A stretch of 41,757 nt of DNA. Source: Chromera velia. Taxonomy: Eukaryota; Sar; Chromeraceae. Below are positions 20,617 through 39,304 of the stretch, piece after piece (positions within the stretch are counted from its first letter, which is position 1; the number at the start of each line of letters is the position of its first letter). Location of the stretch: the NCBI GenBank assembly GCA_018398765.1, contig JAHBMJ010000479.1:4588-46344 (forward strand), in the 5' to 3' direction. The position numbers were made by a program, and so were the translations under genes. The notes beneath the pieces are model-generated. The model was not told the DNA's origin. It saw nothing but the letters and a program-made list of their open reading frames with translations, and ran no database searches.

Positions 20617-22244
20617 TTTGTTGGTTTTTCTTCACAGAAGTGAACGAGATGAGAGAGAATCAGCTCGCTGATTGGAACTGACTTCGCGAAAAGAAACACA
20701 AAAGAATCTGTCTGGATAAAACCGTCCCTTCTCACGACTTTGTGAATATGATTGTGATCTTCCGGCGTCCCGTTTCGTTGTTCTGAAAGCAAATGAAGAC
20801 GGTCCTCAACTTGAGTGACTCGGCAGATCCACACAAAAGAATGAATTTTTGCTGATTGAAACCCGGCCGCGGCCGGCCAGCTCAACCCTTTTCTCACCAA
20901 AATTGATTTTGCAACTCTGACCGCGACAGAATCGACCTGCCCCGCAAAGACAGTCGATTTTGTGCTTGGGGGGCACGAAATTGGAACTGAATCGAAAGAT
21001 CACCTTACACGTGGGACGCTCGCACGCTCAATTCGGAAATTGAGTTCGGCTCGCCGCGTTGCAAAAAACTCGAGTTTCGCAAGTTTTTTTCAAGATGATT
21101 TTTTTTGCATCACCCCTGCATGGCCCCCTACAAATGTCTCCGATCCGATCCGTAAATCCACTTCTACGGCGTCTGTCGATTTTTTGACAGGGGTGATCTA
21201 ACGCTGCTTGTATGATCGTGCAATTAATCAGATTCAAAGCACACCACGGGTGCTTTCGCACCCCGCCAGAAGTGACACGTGCAGATGCAGAGAGTGAGGA
21301 GACAGAGTGACTGCGTCTGGCCATGGCAAGAGTGCGTAAGCGTGCAGAATGACGCTTGAGTAATCTGAAGACTAGTTGTCCGTCTCTTCTCGATCTCTCT
21401 CTAAGAAGAACACATATAAGCCCCGCTTCTGGTTCGAACCAGCCTTGAATTTCTCCCCAACATCCAAGAGAACAGAAATTACGCATCTGCGCATCGATGA
21501 CGACAGGTGGTTTGAACGACACGCCTGGAGGGAACGAGGATGTGCTGCTTGAACACGGTCTGCGCATGCATGTGGTTGACCGCATGTGCTTTGACCCAAT
21601 TATTTACACATCGACAGAGCATTGGCAACCATACTGTTCTCAGCTGTATCCATACAGCTGTCACATGCACTCAGTCGCTGTTTTTTCCTCGTCCATACAA
21701 CTCAACATTCTTCTAGACTCGTTCCATTGATCATTGCAGACCCGTCTACGCAGGCCTTCACGTGCATGCATTTTTCATCCAATCCATACGTACAAATACC
21801 TGCTCATTCGGCCTTGAACGTTCCTTTCATAAATTGGCTTCCATGCCATGCCGTGTATGCAGAGCCGGACCTACAGGTGTATGCAGCCCACCCCTCCCCG
21901 GCCCCCGAGGAAGAGCAGAGATGGGCGCGGAAAAGACTCGAGTCCATTTTCCGATGGTTTGACATTTGTTGCTGTTACCGTCTACCCTGGCAAAAGAAGC
22001 CGGTCTCTGGTCAGTCGGCTCTCCCTTAAATGCTCGGGCGCTCTATTCATTCATTCGATTTTGAAACATACTCGACGTTCATTCATTGACTGCTTTTCCT
22101 ATTTGTTCAGAAACAAGTCATCTTCTATTGATGCTGTTTCTAGGACTGGACTGTTTGTGAACTTTGATATTTCCTATTCAATACAAGTCGTTTTCGTGCC
22201 TTTTAAGCTAGAACTCGCTTCATTCAAGCAAACCAAAAAAAGGA
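20617..22244. promoter_or_regulatory. Divergent upstream region of SKP1 and the lipase gene
   Basis: This 1.6 kb gap lies between two outward-facing starts. It contains a perfect 14-base GC palindrome at 20863-20876 (CCGGCCGCGGCCGG), CCGTCTC at 21380-21386, and CATGCATG runs near 21567 and 21763. An ATG-started frame at 21497-21730 (77 codons, begins MTTGGLNDTPGG) looks mildly protein-like and could be an extra 5' exon or leader, but no convincing donor links it to the lipase. Confidence 0.4.
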
Positions 22245-28508
<6,264 letters not shown>

Positions 28509-28916
28509 GAATTCCTTGAGAAGTCACACATGGAACTCCTTTAAATAAAATTATGCGGCTTACTGTCAACGCCCCCTTTTCCCGCTCCTCCATTCTCCTT
28601 TCACCCACACAGTCCTGGCACATAGACATTCCATTTCCCCATACACTCACTCCAGACAACAAAGGCACTCACGGCAATTTGACGAAAAATCAAAAGATGT
28701 CCCGTGCGACCGGATCTAATATCCCCCCGTGTCAGACTCATGCAGCTAAACTGTATGCTCCAGAAGTGGTCAATCGCAACCGCTCATTTCTTTTTTTTTT
28801 TGCGTGTTTTGGTCTTTCTGTGCAGCTTTTGAGACGAATAGCGAAGACAATCGACTATTTTCAGGGAAAAAACTAATCTATCATTCAAACTAGAATTTTT
28901 GCTAGGCGTGTCACAG
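28509..28916. other. Lipase 3' flank, no separate gene seen
   Basis: Directly after the lipase TAG come eleven further in-frame codons (GAA TTC ... CTC CTT), then TAA and a possible polyadenylation-like AATAAA (in taaataaaat). The rest is ordinary mixed sequence with a short T run near 28791. Confidence 0.5.
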
Positions 28917-29745
28917 CAAAAAAAAAAAGGTAAACCAGAATTGGCTTAAATTATTTGTTTTTTGCGCAACACCTAAACAACATTTGTGCAACACCCTATA
29001 CGCAACACCAAAACAACAGTTATGCAACACTTGAACAAAAGTTGTTTGTCACTTAACATCTTAATTCGGGCAAAAAAAAAATTAAGCGAAAACGAGCTTA
29101 AAGTATTTTTTTTTTCTTTGTGATACTCCTAGAATTTTTGGTAGCCTTGCGCTGCAAGTTGCATATATATGCATTTCAAGTTATATACTGAAATCATTAA
29201 GATACAAAGAAGTGCATATCTAGGTATATACCATAAACTAGATCATAAAACTTTTAAAGAGATAGAATTAAAATCTTTGATTGATTGATTGATCTTATTT
29301 ACGAGACTGTTATTTAGACTGCCATCTGAGCTAATCTAAGTATGCTGCATGCCTCGCTACCACGCTAGGCTACCATGTCCTAAGCCATGTCAGTACACCA
29401 TCAGAGCGTCTGTAAATTGCAAGACACGTGCGCAGCTGGCGAGTACCACATGCAAGCAACCAGCCTGGCGGGCCGTGGCAGCGCCGTACACCGGCGTTTT
29501 GCGCTAGTTGTAAGTATAACCAGGCCTACACTAAAAAAAATTCACCTTTGAAACGTAGTACGGCCAGAAAAAAAAAAAAAAACTTACAAAAATTTTAAAC
29601 TTTAAAAACACAGTCAATAGTCACTGTCAGGGGAATATAAAGTTTAAGTGTTGTTTTAGTGTTGCACAAGTGTTACTTAGGTGTTACGCAAAAAAAAAAG
29701 AAAAAAATAATTTGAGCCAATTCTGGTTTACTTTTTTTTTATTTT
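28917..29745. mobile_element. Non-coding element with long terminal inverted repeats (MITE-like), about 0.83 kb
   Basis: The left arm (about 28919-29005) reads A run, GTAAACCAGAATTGGCT, TAAATTATT, T run, TGCG, CAACACCTAAACAACA and so on. The right arm (about 29649-29740) is its reverse complement with scattered differences. The arms are about 85-90 bases. The 650-base interior has no ORF of note; it contains a GC-richer patch at 29380-29530. No target-site duplication is certain. It looks like a non-autonomous DNA transposon moved by an enzyme encoded elsewhere. Confidence 0.7.
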
Positions 29746-31892
29746 TTTTTATCACCCCAGTCACTCCCCACTTGTAAGTAGTGATAGAAGTGAAACAGTC
29801 ATAGGATTGACTTACTAACTTACAAGTTATTATATTAAATAAGGATTAAATAAGGAATGATGATGGATAAGCATTGACATGAAGCTCAGCTTACTAACTT
29901 ACAAGTAGCACCATCATTAAGCTTCAAAATTTGATTTGATTTTACTCAATACCAGTCTGGGACCTTAACAAAACAAGGTTTACTATATATTTGCTGGGTG
30001 TTTTTCTAAACAAAAGAGACCCGTTCATAATAAATTAGTAAAAACGGAAATGGAAGTGCCTAACGCGGCCTAACAGAACTAAACTTTGAGTGTTTTCTCT
30101 TCCGCAACACAGAATTATGACTTAATTGAAGTTCAAAGTGCGTAGTGAAGGTGAATCCCTCACATTCTTTCCATTTATTATTCTTTGTTTTTCTTTTTTT
30201 AATGGCTTTTACTGAATTTGTTTCCTTTTACACTTAGCTCCGTAGTTTTTAAGTCTTTTGACAATATCTCAAGTGAGCTCTGTATAACCATTGACTCATG
30301 GTCTACATGGCTTCATTCAAGAGCATCGGTCTGATGAAATACCCTACTGTAACAATTAAAAGATCAAAGTGTACACGTCTGTTTAATTATATCTATGTGG
30401 GTTTTTGGTTTTTGCCAATACATGCATAGAGTCGCATATATATGCAGTTGAATGTGGTTGATAGACTAAGTCTTGGTTGGGTGAAATTTACAAGCCAAGT
30501 TACAAGCAATGATGAATAAACCTCCATGCCAAACTTGGCTTACTAACTTACAAGTAGCTTCATCATATGATAATATGATGGAAGGTATCTTGTCAAGCAA
30601 AAGCTGCTAACTGGTTTATCATGTTTGACCGCAGTGACCGGGATAATTTTTTTTTTTTGCTATGATATGCCTAGGATAAAGGGTTAGAAGTTGAAACTAA
30701 AACTACTTATAGGTCATACAAAAATTATTTGATTGAAAGATGTGTAAGTACTATCATGCAGTTTAAGGTTATAACTCTTTACACTTTGTGAGAAATCTTC
30801 ATATAAAAAAAAATGATATCTTTTTTTTTTTTTTTACTTTTTAAACATTCTTTTCTTACAAAACATAAATTGGAGAGGGTTGGAGCGGGATAAATTGGTG
30901 CTATAGAGAATGGAAGAGATGTAAAATGAATGTCAGGGTAGCCTATGGGTGGTCTATGCTGACAGAGCGGCACGCTCGCAGGGGGGTTGCATCCTGATCT
31001 GGTCAAAGAGATGGGGGGAGCTGAGAACAGAATTCGAGCTCCTCGCATTCCAAACTAGGATTGGGCACTAAAGTTTTTTTTAGAATATAGTTTATCTGAA
31101 AAAAATTAAACTTTAACTTTAAAACTTTAAATTAAAAGTAAACATGCAACTAGACATGCAAAAGTTGATCCAGGAGACATTACAAGGGAAGTTAATTGAT
31201 TTTGCATACAGAAAATCGATGTAATATTCCTCAATCGCTAGACTCCTTGCCATTTGTTTATTGAATGTAGCGGCTTAGCCTACAAAGTTGGCACAAACTC
31301 TGTATACATAATTCCTATATTCGATGTGTTGATCGATGACTTCATGCATAGACTTTTTTCATGTGTTAAGTGACCGAATAAAAGGGAATTCCTGCATTGC
31401 CTAGCTGAACTGAAATCCATTGATTCTATTAAATAATTATAACTGTCTATGTATAACTGTCCACTCCCCGTTACTTCCCCAAGTCTCCCGGGACTCTCCC
31501 CGGTGCAAGTACATATGAACTTTAATTTTATCCGTGATGTCATCCAATCACTTTTTATCTAATACTAGACCCGATCGATGTTGCCTAGGATGTCCCCGAT
31601 GATTATTTCTAATGTAAACATAAATTTAAACTCAAATAGACTATAAGCTTAATTCTGTTACCTTCTATATAGTATGGATGTATGCTAGTTAATTAGTTTA
31701 GTTATGACTGACTTAATTAAGGACTTATTCAAAAACTAATTAATTTTTTGTTTTTTAAATGAAGTCTGGAGGGCAAAAAAAAAACTTTACCAAAAAAAAA
31801 CAATGAAATTTTAGTGTCCAACTATGTCTAACCCTAGATTCCAAAACGTAATGTACTTATTAAATACTTCACGCGCGAAGGTTTTTCTAAAA
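29746..31892. other. AT-rich desert with a short dispersed repeat
   Basis: No coding region is seen. The phrase CTTACTAACTTACAAGTAGC, or its first 16 bases, occurs near 29812, 29888 and 30538, each time close to TCATCAT or GATGATG words. A long T run lies at about 30820-30835, and the segment 31070-31140 is made of AAACTTTAA words. Only chance ORFs up to about 89 codons occur. Confidence 0.5.
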
Positions 31893-31897
31893 ACCCG

Positions 31898-32085
31898 CCC
31901 TTCCCCTTGGTTTTCAAAATTTAAAAATGGCCCCGGCATACCATATAAAGTTTCTGCACAGATTTTTTTTCCGGGGCCCTGAAGGGCCAGATCAATAAGG
32001 GCCCACTAGACCCCGGAAAAAACCTCTACAAAAAGTATTTTTGGTATGCCGGGGCCATTTTTAAATGGTAAAAACAAAGGGGGTG
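31898..32085. mobile_element. Foldback (hairpin) element of about 190 bases
   Basis: A perfect 23-base inverted repeat (31921-31943 against 32042-32064, core GGCCCCGGCATACC) lies inside longer imperfect arms. These also pair a T run plus CCGGGG (about 31963-31975) with CCCCGG plus an A run (about 32011-32022). The loop near 31985-31999 is short. The GC-rich arms stand out from the AT-rich surroundings. This could be a miniature transposon or a structured RNA locus. Confidence 0.7.
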
Positions 32086-35000
32086 CATCATTATGAAAAA
32101 AAAATTAATGATATAACGACACGTATAAGCAACATAGTTTTAGCAATAGCTGTTGATCCACGCAACATATTGCAACACTCTAGGTAACACTTAAGCAACG
32201 CTATGATGCTATAGACAACACACTGCACTTTTGTGTCTACATGACAGACAATTTGTGACACAAATAAAAACCTAGACAGAAACACATTATGATCTTCTAA
32301 GAAGTGGTTGATAAGTAGAGATCGATCTACTTGTTCCTACTGCACTCTATGCTTATACTCAACGTTTGAAAGTTTGTTCATGCATGTCTGTGTCTGTCTT
32401 TGTCGCTGCCCGGACGGCCGTTTCAACTCTTACGAAAGAGTCTCATCGGCAGGCTTTCAAAGACTCCTCTTTTCATGCATCACTGCAGAAGAAGGCACAC
32501 AATGCAACCTAATAGATATGGTTGGTTGTTTGCCGGCAACGTCTGGCATACATGATCCGGTTACATCATGGCAATCGACGTTCAAATCGCAGGTATACCA
32601 GCTCCCCGAGTTTGATTCACGTGGCTTGCAGGGCTTTGAATTTTCCTTTTTGTTTGTTTGGCCCTTTAGGGCGCGCGAACGTTGGGTGAGTGACGGGCAC
32701 GATCGCATCTTTCGCTTCGATCTTCTGTGCGCGCGCGTCTGACCTTTGCACTTGATATGAAAAAGTGCTTGAAGGCTGGAGGTAATAACCGCTCTCTTCT
32801 TTTCTCTTTTCAGTCTCTCATCTTCTTCTCTGGACTTGTGCTATCCACTTCTCATTAATAAGTAAAACGTGAGTGATAATGATAATGATGATGATTATGA
32901 TGTATGGGGTTTAATTAATATAAAGCCGCGGTGAGCCGTATATAGGCTGTGGCCAACCTAGAACAATTATTTTATATATAGAATCAATCCTATATCAATC
33001 CTTTGACCTAGGCCTCACTAAGGCATTTGCATAGCCTTGAAGAATTAAGACAAAACCTGCATACATGTTTGAAATAACTCTTTTTCAGAAATATGTATAT
33101 TATTAGAATATACTTTCGAAATTGTGACTCAATTTGGGAGAATCTAGTATAAAAGGTTTTGAACCCGGTTTTCATGGAATTGACCGTAGAATCTACTTGA
33201 CAGGAGTTATTTAGCTTAATTTCACCAAATTTCACAACCTAGTACACAACTGGTGAAGGCTAGTGAAAGCTTATTTCTTACTATGCTAGTTGCTAGGCTA
33301 GTTGTTATGTAAAAATATTTATGAGCTTGAATAGATTAGCTGTGTGTTTCATTCTTTAAAGTTGTTTGATTAATAAAGTGTAAACACTGCATGGTGTGAC
33401 ATTGGTGTCGCATGTGTGCTTCTATAAAAAAAGCGGAAACAGAGCGGAAACACAGTGTCATAGACCGACTCTTCGTCTTCAGACTATCTTCTTTCTTGCC
33501 GAGTGTCTGCCTTTTCCTCATCTGAATGTCATTATGCCACAAAATCGGAAAGTCTTGCAAGAGGAGCAGAAAACGATCGAGATTCATAATACAGACCACC
33601 ACTGCAGACCACCTGAGAATAGCCTCAAAACCTTCTCCCTCCCCCCCTTTTTTTCTTTTGAGGTGGACGACGAATGCGGTTCACACACATTTCTGGAGCA
33701 CGTCACTTTCCATGAAAACCCTTGAAAATCCAATCAACTGGACTGCATGTGCGTGGATATACACGTATATGAGCTGACTGCTCTTCTTCTCAAAGGACGT
33801 GGCAACCCGACGATGCCTCGTGATGCATCGATCTGTACTTTGTGTTCAAATGCGAGCTTTCTTTCCTGAAGCCAGTTTGATTGGAATGCGAGATGAGACA
33901 CCAGCTCACTGGTGCCCTTGTGTGTGTGCGAAAAGGAAAATGTCGAAAAGAGCAGCGGGCAGTTGGCCAGCTAAACAGTCATGAAGTCATTGGCGAGAGA
34001 CAGCTCTCTCTGTACAGACTTACCGACACTTCAGACTGACGGTACCTTCCAGGGTTCTCTCCTTCAACCTTTCTTTCATCTTCCGTCTCCTATTCCACAG
34101 GGTAAAGTGATCCCACAGCAACAAACAAAATAGGTGACCAAGAGATCGATACGAAAAGGGAATCATCCATTCAGAAATCCCTTCACGGTTCATCCATTCA
34201 TTTGTTCATGCGATAAGGATTTTGTCGGTCAATCAACAGAGACACTTCCTTTCTTTCGTCTTCCTCTTCCCGCCGAAGAAGCCCATCGGAATCTCTTTTC
34301 CCTCCCCCCCCCCGTGCCCTCTACACGTACAAATACGTCCTCCCTGCCAGTGCATCTTTTTGTGTTCGAATCCCCCCTGTCCAGATACTCTTCTCCTTTT
34401 CCCCTCCACAACTCGCGGTTCCCTTTCCTTCTTTCCTTTCCAGAGAATGGCGGAGTTTCTCCTTGCTCAGCGAAAGAGTATGAGAGACTGCAAGTCACTC
34501 ACACAACGACGTGAGCAACCCCTGGTTGCTCTGCTTCCTTTTCGAGACAGAGATGGATCTCGCTTTTCTTTCTCTCCTTTTTTGCATCCTTTCCCTTCGT
34601 TCTTTTCTTTTTCGGCGGACTACTGCCAGCGATACGATAAAGCGACGGAGAGCAACTCAGCATTTCAATCAAACACCGCTTCTTTCAAACAATCTGGTTT
34701 GTGCGGAATTTGAAGCCAGTAAGTGCGATGGCGGTGAAAACCGAATGATGCATGAGTCTGCATTTGCTGGTGACACGACCAGGCAATGAATGGAACGAAC
34801 CTCTCCTTTCCTCTCCTTCGCTTTCCTTTCCATTCATCACGAAGCACTACACGCGAAAAGGAGAGAGACAGACAGAGAGAGAGAGAGCAAAAAGGGTGAG
34901 CACGTTGAAGCGGTAGAAGAAGGAAGAAGTAGAAGAACAGGTGCAGCATGACAGGCAATGTTGCAAAAAGAGACAGAGGAGGCAAACAAAGCAAGAAAGG

Positions 35001-35975
35001 AAGCAAAGAAGAAGAAGAAGAAGCAATGCGGGACAAGACTATCATTTAGCCGTCCAGGCAACGAGGAAAAGACAGACAGAGATTCACATGCATACAAGGT
35101 CAAACAAGCAGGAAGGAAGGAAGACACGCACACGATCGAAGGCATGCAGCCTCACATCTAAGCAGCCCCTCCTCCGGCTCTTTACACAACCTCCCTCGAG
35201 GGCTCCTTCGTCTCGTCAACTTTCTTTCTTGAGTCCTCTCGTCCCCAACCGGCCGGGCAGACCTGCTCTCCTAGCTCTCCTGATCTCTCTCATTGTTCTG
35301 CCTTCTTTGATTTCCTCTTTTTCTTGCCCCCTTCTCTCTCCAATTCGAAGAAAGGCACACACACCCGATCTTTCTTTCTTTCTGTCTGTCTTTCTTTCTT
35401 TCTTGTCATGACACGAGTGCGTTCTACAAGGAGAGATACCAAGCACCTCTCTCTCTCTGTCCACGAAACCAGTACTTCCGTTTGCTGCAGTTCACAAAGA
35501 CACAGAGCCTTTGCAGAAAAGGCAATGGGCGGGGAGGGAAGGAAGAAAGGAAGTAATAGAGAAGGCCAAGCGGGCTACTTGACAGAGAGAGAAACTACAC
35601 ACACACACACACACACACCGCGACAGACAGAGGGAGCCAAAAGGTCGTCACAACTGGAGATGACAGGACAACTCCATCTGCACACAGCAAACAAGGAGAA
35701 GATTAAAAAACGAATAGGCACACAAAAGTGATGAGCAATGGAGGACCATCCTCAAGCAAACACAAAATCTCTTTGCAAAACAAAACACCAAAAAAACGGA
35801 GAGATAAAAGGGGACGGCGCTGAAGGACGAAAACAACAAAGTCACTTCCTTGTATGAAAAATCCCCCAAGCATGCGCAGCCAACCGACACATTGCGATTC
35901 TGGGGACTGTTTTTCCTGTCCACTAAACGAAAACTCTTGTGACCCCTGTCAACCCCCAAAAAGTACATCCGCACA
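32086..35975. other. Long intergenic stretch, no supported gene
   Basis: 32100-32290 holds more CAACAC-type words. 32390-32745 is a GC-richer island with an open frame on the plus strand (CPDGRFNSYERV... to FDLLCARV) that reads somewhat like protein but has no recognised fold or splice context. 32860-33400 is AT-rich. 34100-35975 is low-complexity: CT-rich, then GA-rich at 34850-35010, (TTTC)n at about 35372-35405 and (AC)n at about 35597-35618. The part near 35975 is probably the 3' end of the minus-strand gene that follows. Confidence 0.5.
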
Positions 35976-38900
35976 TCACTCACACATAGCGACAAACAGG
36001 AACTCAAGCTTACTACAACTGACCGCACGAAAACTCTGGGTATTCCACGGCAGTTTCACAAAGAGAAGGTCCCGTTGATTCTCTCCCGTCTCCGTGTCTT
36101 TTGATTTTTTCTTCCCTGCTTTCCCCCCTCGACCCTCAGCCTTCTTTCTTTCCCCCTTTTTCTTCCCCTTTTCCCCTTTCCCTTTTCCCCCCGTTACCTC
36201 CTCACTGCTTCCCTCCATCGACAAGGCTTCTCTTCTCTCCTCCTCATGCGCAACACAGAGCCACTCTCTCCTCTTTGTTGCAGACTCCAGCGCCTCCTGA
36301 AGAAGTGAGGGGCCCAAAAGATCCGACACTGCAACGCCTTTTTTCACTAGACTCTCAACAATTTCAGCCTTCACACGACGGAGGAGGGTATCCATCTGTG
36401 CTTCCATCTCCTTAAATCTCTTCGTTCGCCGACGGCGTTTGACACAAGGAAGGGGGGCGCCCGTGGAGAGCGTGTTGGTTGCCGCCGTCGGTGTCATCAA
36501 ATTGACCGACGGCGCTGCTTTACATGCACGCCCCCCGTTTTCCCTTGCCGTAGGTGCTCTTTCTTTTTCTCTGATGGTGATGTGAAGACCTAGAGGAATC
36601 GGAGCTTCGTTCCGAGTTCCTGGCTCCGTCTCCGTCTCTGCCCGCAAGTGAACGCTCAACGAGAAATCATCCAACAATCCATGCTCTCCCTTTTCTGTTC
36701 GAAGACACGGCAATTCTCGAAGCAACTCAGAGAAAAGCCCTTGCCACGCCTCCACCTCCACCCCCCTCAATGACTCGACCAGGGAAGGCCCGAGGGCCCC
36801 CGCCTCTCTCTGCAGAGGACTCAGAGAATCCAACGCGGCACTCTCTGAAGAAGAGCTCGAAAAACGGCTGTGTGGGTCTGGGACCTCCAGTCCCCTTGCT
36901 GCTGTCTGACGTCGATACTGCCCCCCTTCTCTTCCCTTCCCCTCCCCCCGCCCTCTTTGCAAGTTCTGTTGAAACTCCTCGAAGGTCCCAAAACCTCCCC
37001 GGAGGATGACAGACTCTGCAGCCTCGGGGATCAGGAAGGGGGAGCGGAGGAGCTCCCGAACAAGGGCCCTCTTCTCAGAAGATCTGCAGTCAGGGAGAGA
37101 CAGGCAGAGAGGGAGGCAGGGAGGAAGAAACGGTGAGAGACGAGACGAGAAAAGCAACACTGTGGCCAAATGAACACAGCGAGATTCATGGAGGCACAAG
37201 TAAAGGAAAACATTTGACTCGACGCCGTGCGAGCTGTCCTCCCAAAAACTCCCCTGGTTCTTGCTTAAATGCGGACTTTTCCACTGCCGCACCTGTTTTC
37301 TTTCTTGCCTTTCTGACTCTTTGTCCCTTTTCTCTCCACGGCACATTCATCCGACGCTTGGCTACGTATCTGCCTTAATTGCTGACTTGATCTTCTGGAG
37401 AGTCGCGCTTCCCCCTGACTGGAGGACCTCTGCCACTGCGTTCAGCACCGAAGACCGCGGCCTCCCCTTCTTCACGACCTGCCGCTCCTCCCCTGAGAGC
37501 TTCATCCCGCCCTCTCTCAGAACCGCTAGGGCAACAGAGAGATTCACAACTGGGACGGGGGCGCTCTCAATCACAGCCGCAGCCTTCGAGAACGCCGTAT
37601 ACTTGAACCCTGAGGAGGGACCCGTGCTGCGTGCACAGGCAGTGGCCAGGTGCTGGAGCTCCCTCGCCACACGCACGTTGAGGGGAAACGGCCCGTCTCC
37701 ACTGTCCTCGGGGGGTTTGCACTCCCCCTCAGATACCGGGAGGGCGCTGCATCACAGCATGGAAAAAGGAGCAGAAATGAAACATTCTTTGTCGACGCCA
37801 GTGCACTTCTTTGGCAGTTGCTCCGAATGTTTCAGGTCTCAGACACGGGAGGCGCTGCTTACTGACAGAAGCATTTGGGTAAGCAAGCAGGCTGACAGAA
37901 AGGCTCAGAAAGTTTCGAAACACTGAAAGAGCCCCAGGGGGACGTTTCACAAACACGGCGACATCACTGTGTCCATTTTCATCGAAATGGATGGCCGGAA
38001 CAAAGGCACACAGAAGAAGAGAGAAGAAAGTGAAAAGAGAGACGGACCGCTTTCTACAAATCTCTCGGAATTGCGGGTCCATCTTTTCCCAACTCTGCAG
38101 CACGTCGTTGTCTTCAATCAACTCGTCTTCAAGAGAACCCACTCTAAACGCGCTCTTTTGGGGAATTCTACCCCCACCCCCCCACGCCCTTTTTCTGTTC
38201 ATGCTCCTTTCCGCTCTCCACCTCTCTCTGCTCTCCTGTCTCCAGTCTCTTCTCGAGGGAGACGGGAGAGGAGACGGGGAAGACCCGGAATCACCTGCAG
38301 GGCTGAACCTGCTGAACGATCCCCCTCTAGGTTCCCACTTTTTGGACCGAAATGCGCCCCCACTACTGCCAAGAGGAGAAGAGAATCTGGAGGATGAAAA
38401 CCCCCCGAAAGAGCCTGCACGCCTGGTGCTGCTCGATGGAGAGGAAGAAGGAGAAGAGAGACGGGAGGAGGGAATTTCGGAAGGTTGGGACCAGACAGGT
38501 GGTGAGGGTGCTGCTGTGTGCTGAGGCCTTGAGGGAGTGCTGGAGGCTTCTCTGCTTCGTGTGAGAGGGACACTGCGGGGGGATTCTGTAGACGAGGGCG
38601 ACAGGGGTAAGAAAGACTGGGGGGGTTCGTATGTGAGCTGGGGTTCCCTCTCTGGAGGTCTGGAAGGGGACCTCACGGCTCCCCCCTCACTGAGGAAATG
38701 GAGATCAAAAATGGGAACTTGAACGACGTTGGCGTATATGCCTGCAGCATGAATGTGCACAAGGGGGCATGATTGCCAGACACACACGACAGAGAACGCA
38801 AATAGAAGAGAAGAGGGAATTTGCAGGGAAACGACAAACTAGAGAGGGAGGGTGAGTTATATTACCTCTTGACTTTCGTGCCTGATTGTCCCCACTTCTG

Positions 38901-39304
38901 CCCCCCTTTTTTCCAATTGTTCTTGTTGTTTCTTTCCCGCTCTCTTCCTGCTGACCTTCAACAGCATCCGTCTCCTCTCGCCCATCTGCAGTGTGAAACG
39001 ACGGCCAGGAAGACATGGGTGGCTGGTCGTGCAGCATTTTTCGGAGGGTCCTCCTCAGTTCCTTTTTCACGGCTGTCCTTGAAGAAGCCCTGCTTCTTTC
39101 AGCCACCATTTCTGCCGCATGGGCAGGTCTACAGGAAGTGTCTGGTCTCCTTTTGCTTCCGTTGGTGGGGGGCGGAGACGGCTTCCGTAGAAATGCCTTG
39201 AAGGCACTGGCTGCACACTGGAGAAACCCCAGGCAAACAACCTCTCTGGCCCAAGACAACCCGGGGAGAAGCGCAAGAGCCAGCAGAAAGATCAGGGCGG
39301 CCAT
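35976..39304 (-). CDS. Signal-peptide protein with Ser/Arg-rich, HhH-like and Lys-rich regions, 873 aa
   Basis: Exons (high to low): 39304-38866, 38741-38048, 37746-37366, 37083-35976. The phases (1, 2, 2) match and the total is 2622 nt. The first 19 residues, MAALIFLLALALLPGLSWA, are a clear signal peptide, so the product enters the secretory route and possibly the plastid. About residues 160-345 are Ser/Pro/Arg-rich and probably disordered. About 407-500 is compact and helical: a helix with AFSKAAAVIESAPVPV, then VLNAVAEVLQSG. This resembles the small helix-hairpin-helix domain at the N-terminus of family X polymerases and MUS81, but the usual G-x-G hairpin is not clear. About 505-545 is another helical block (ALVRELLRSPFLIPEAAESV), and near the C-terminus is a strongly basic Lys/Gly run. 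No catalytic motif is seen. A DNA- or RNA-binding organelle protein is a reasonable guess only. It stops with TGA. Confidence 0.72.

Noticed and set aside
32570-32640. tRNA-like TTCAAATC and GTTTGATTC words
   Set aside because: The flanking stems do not pair and no acceptor stem or anticodon arm can be drawn.
37790-37855. An upstream acceptor-like copy (CAG followed by CGCCTCCCGTGTCTGAG) resembling the real acceptor at 37746
   Set aside because: Using it runs into TGA in the required phase. The similarity may be a small duplication.
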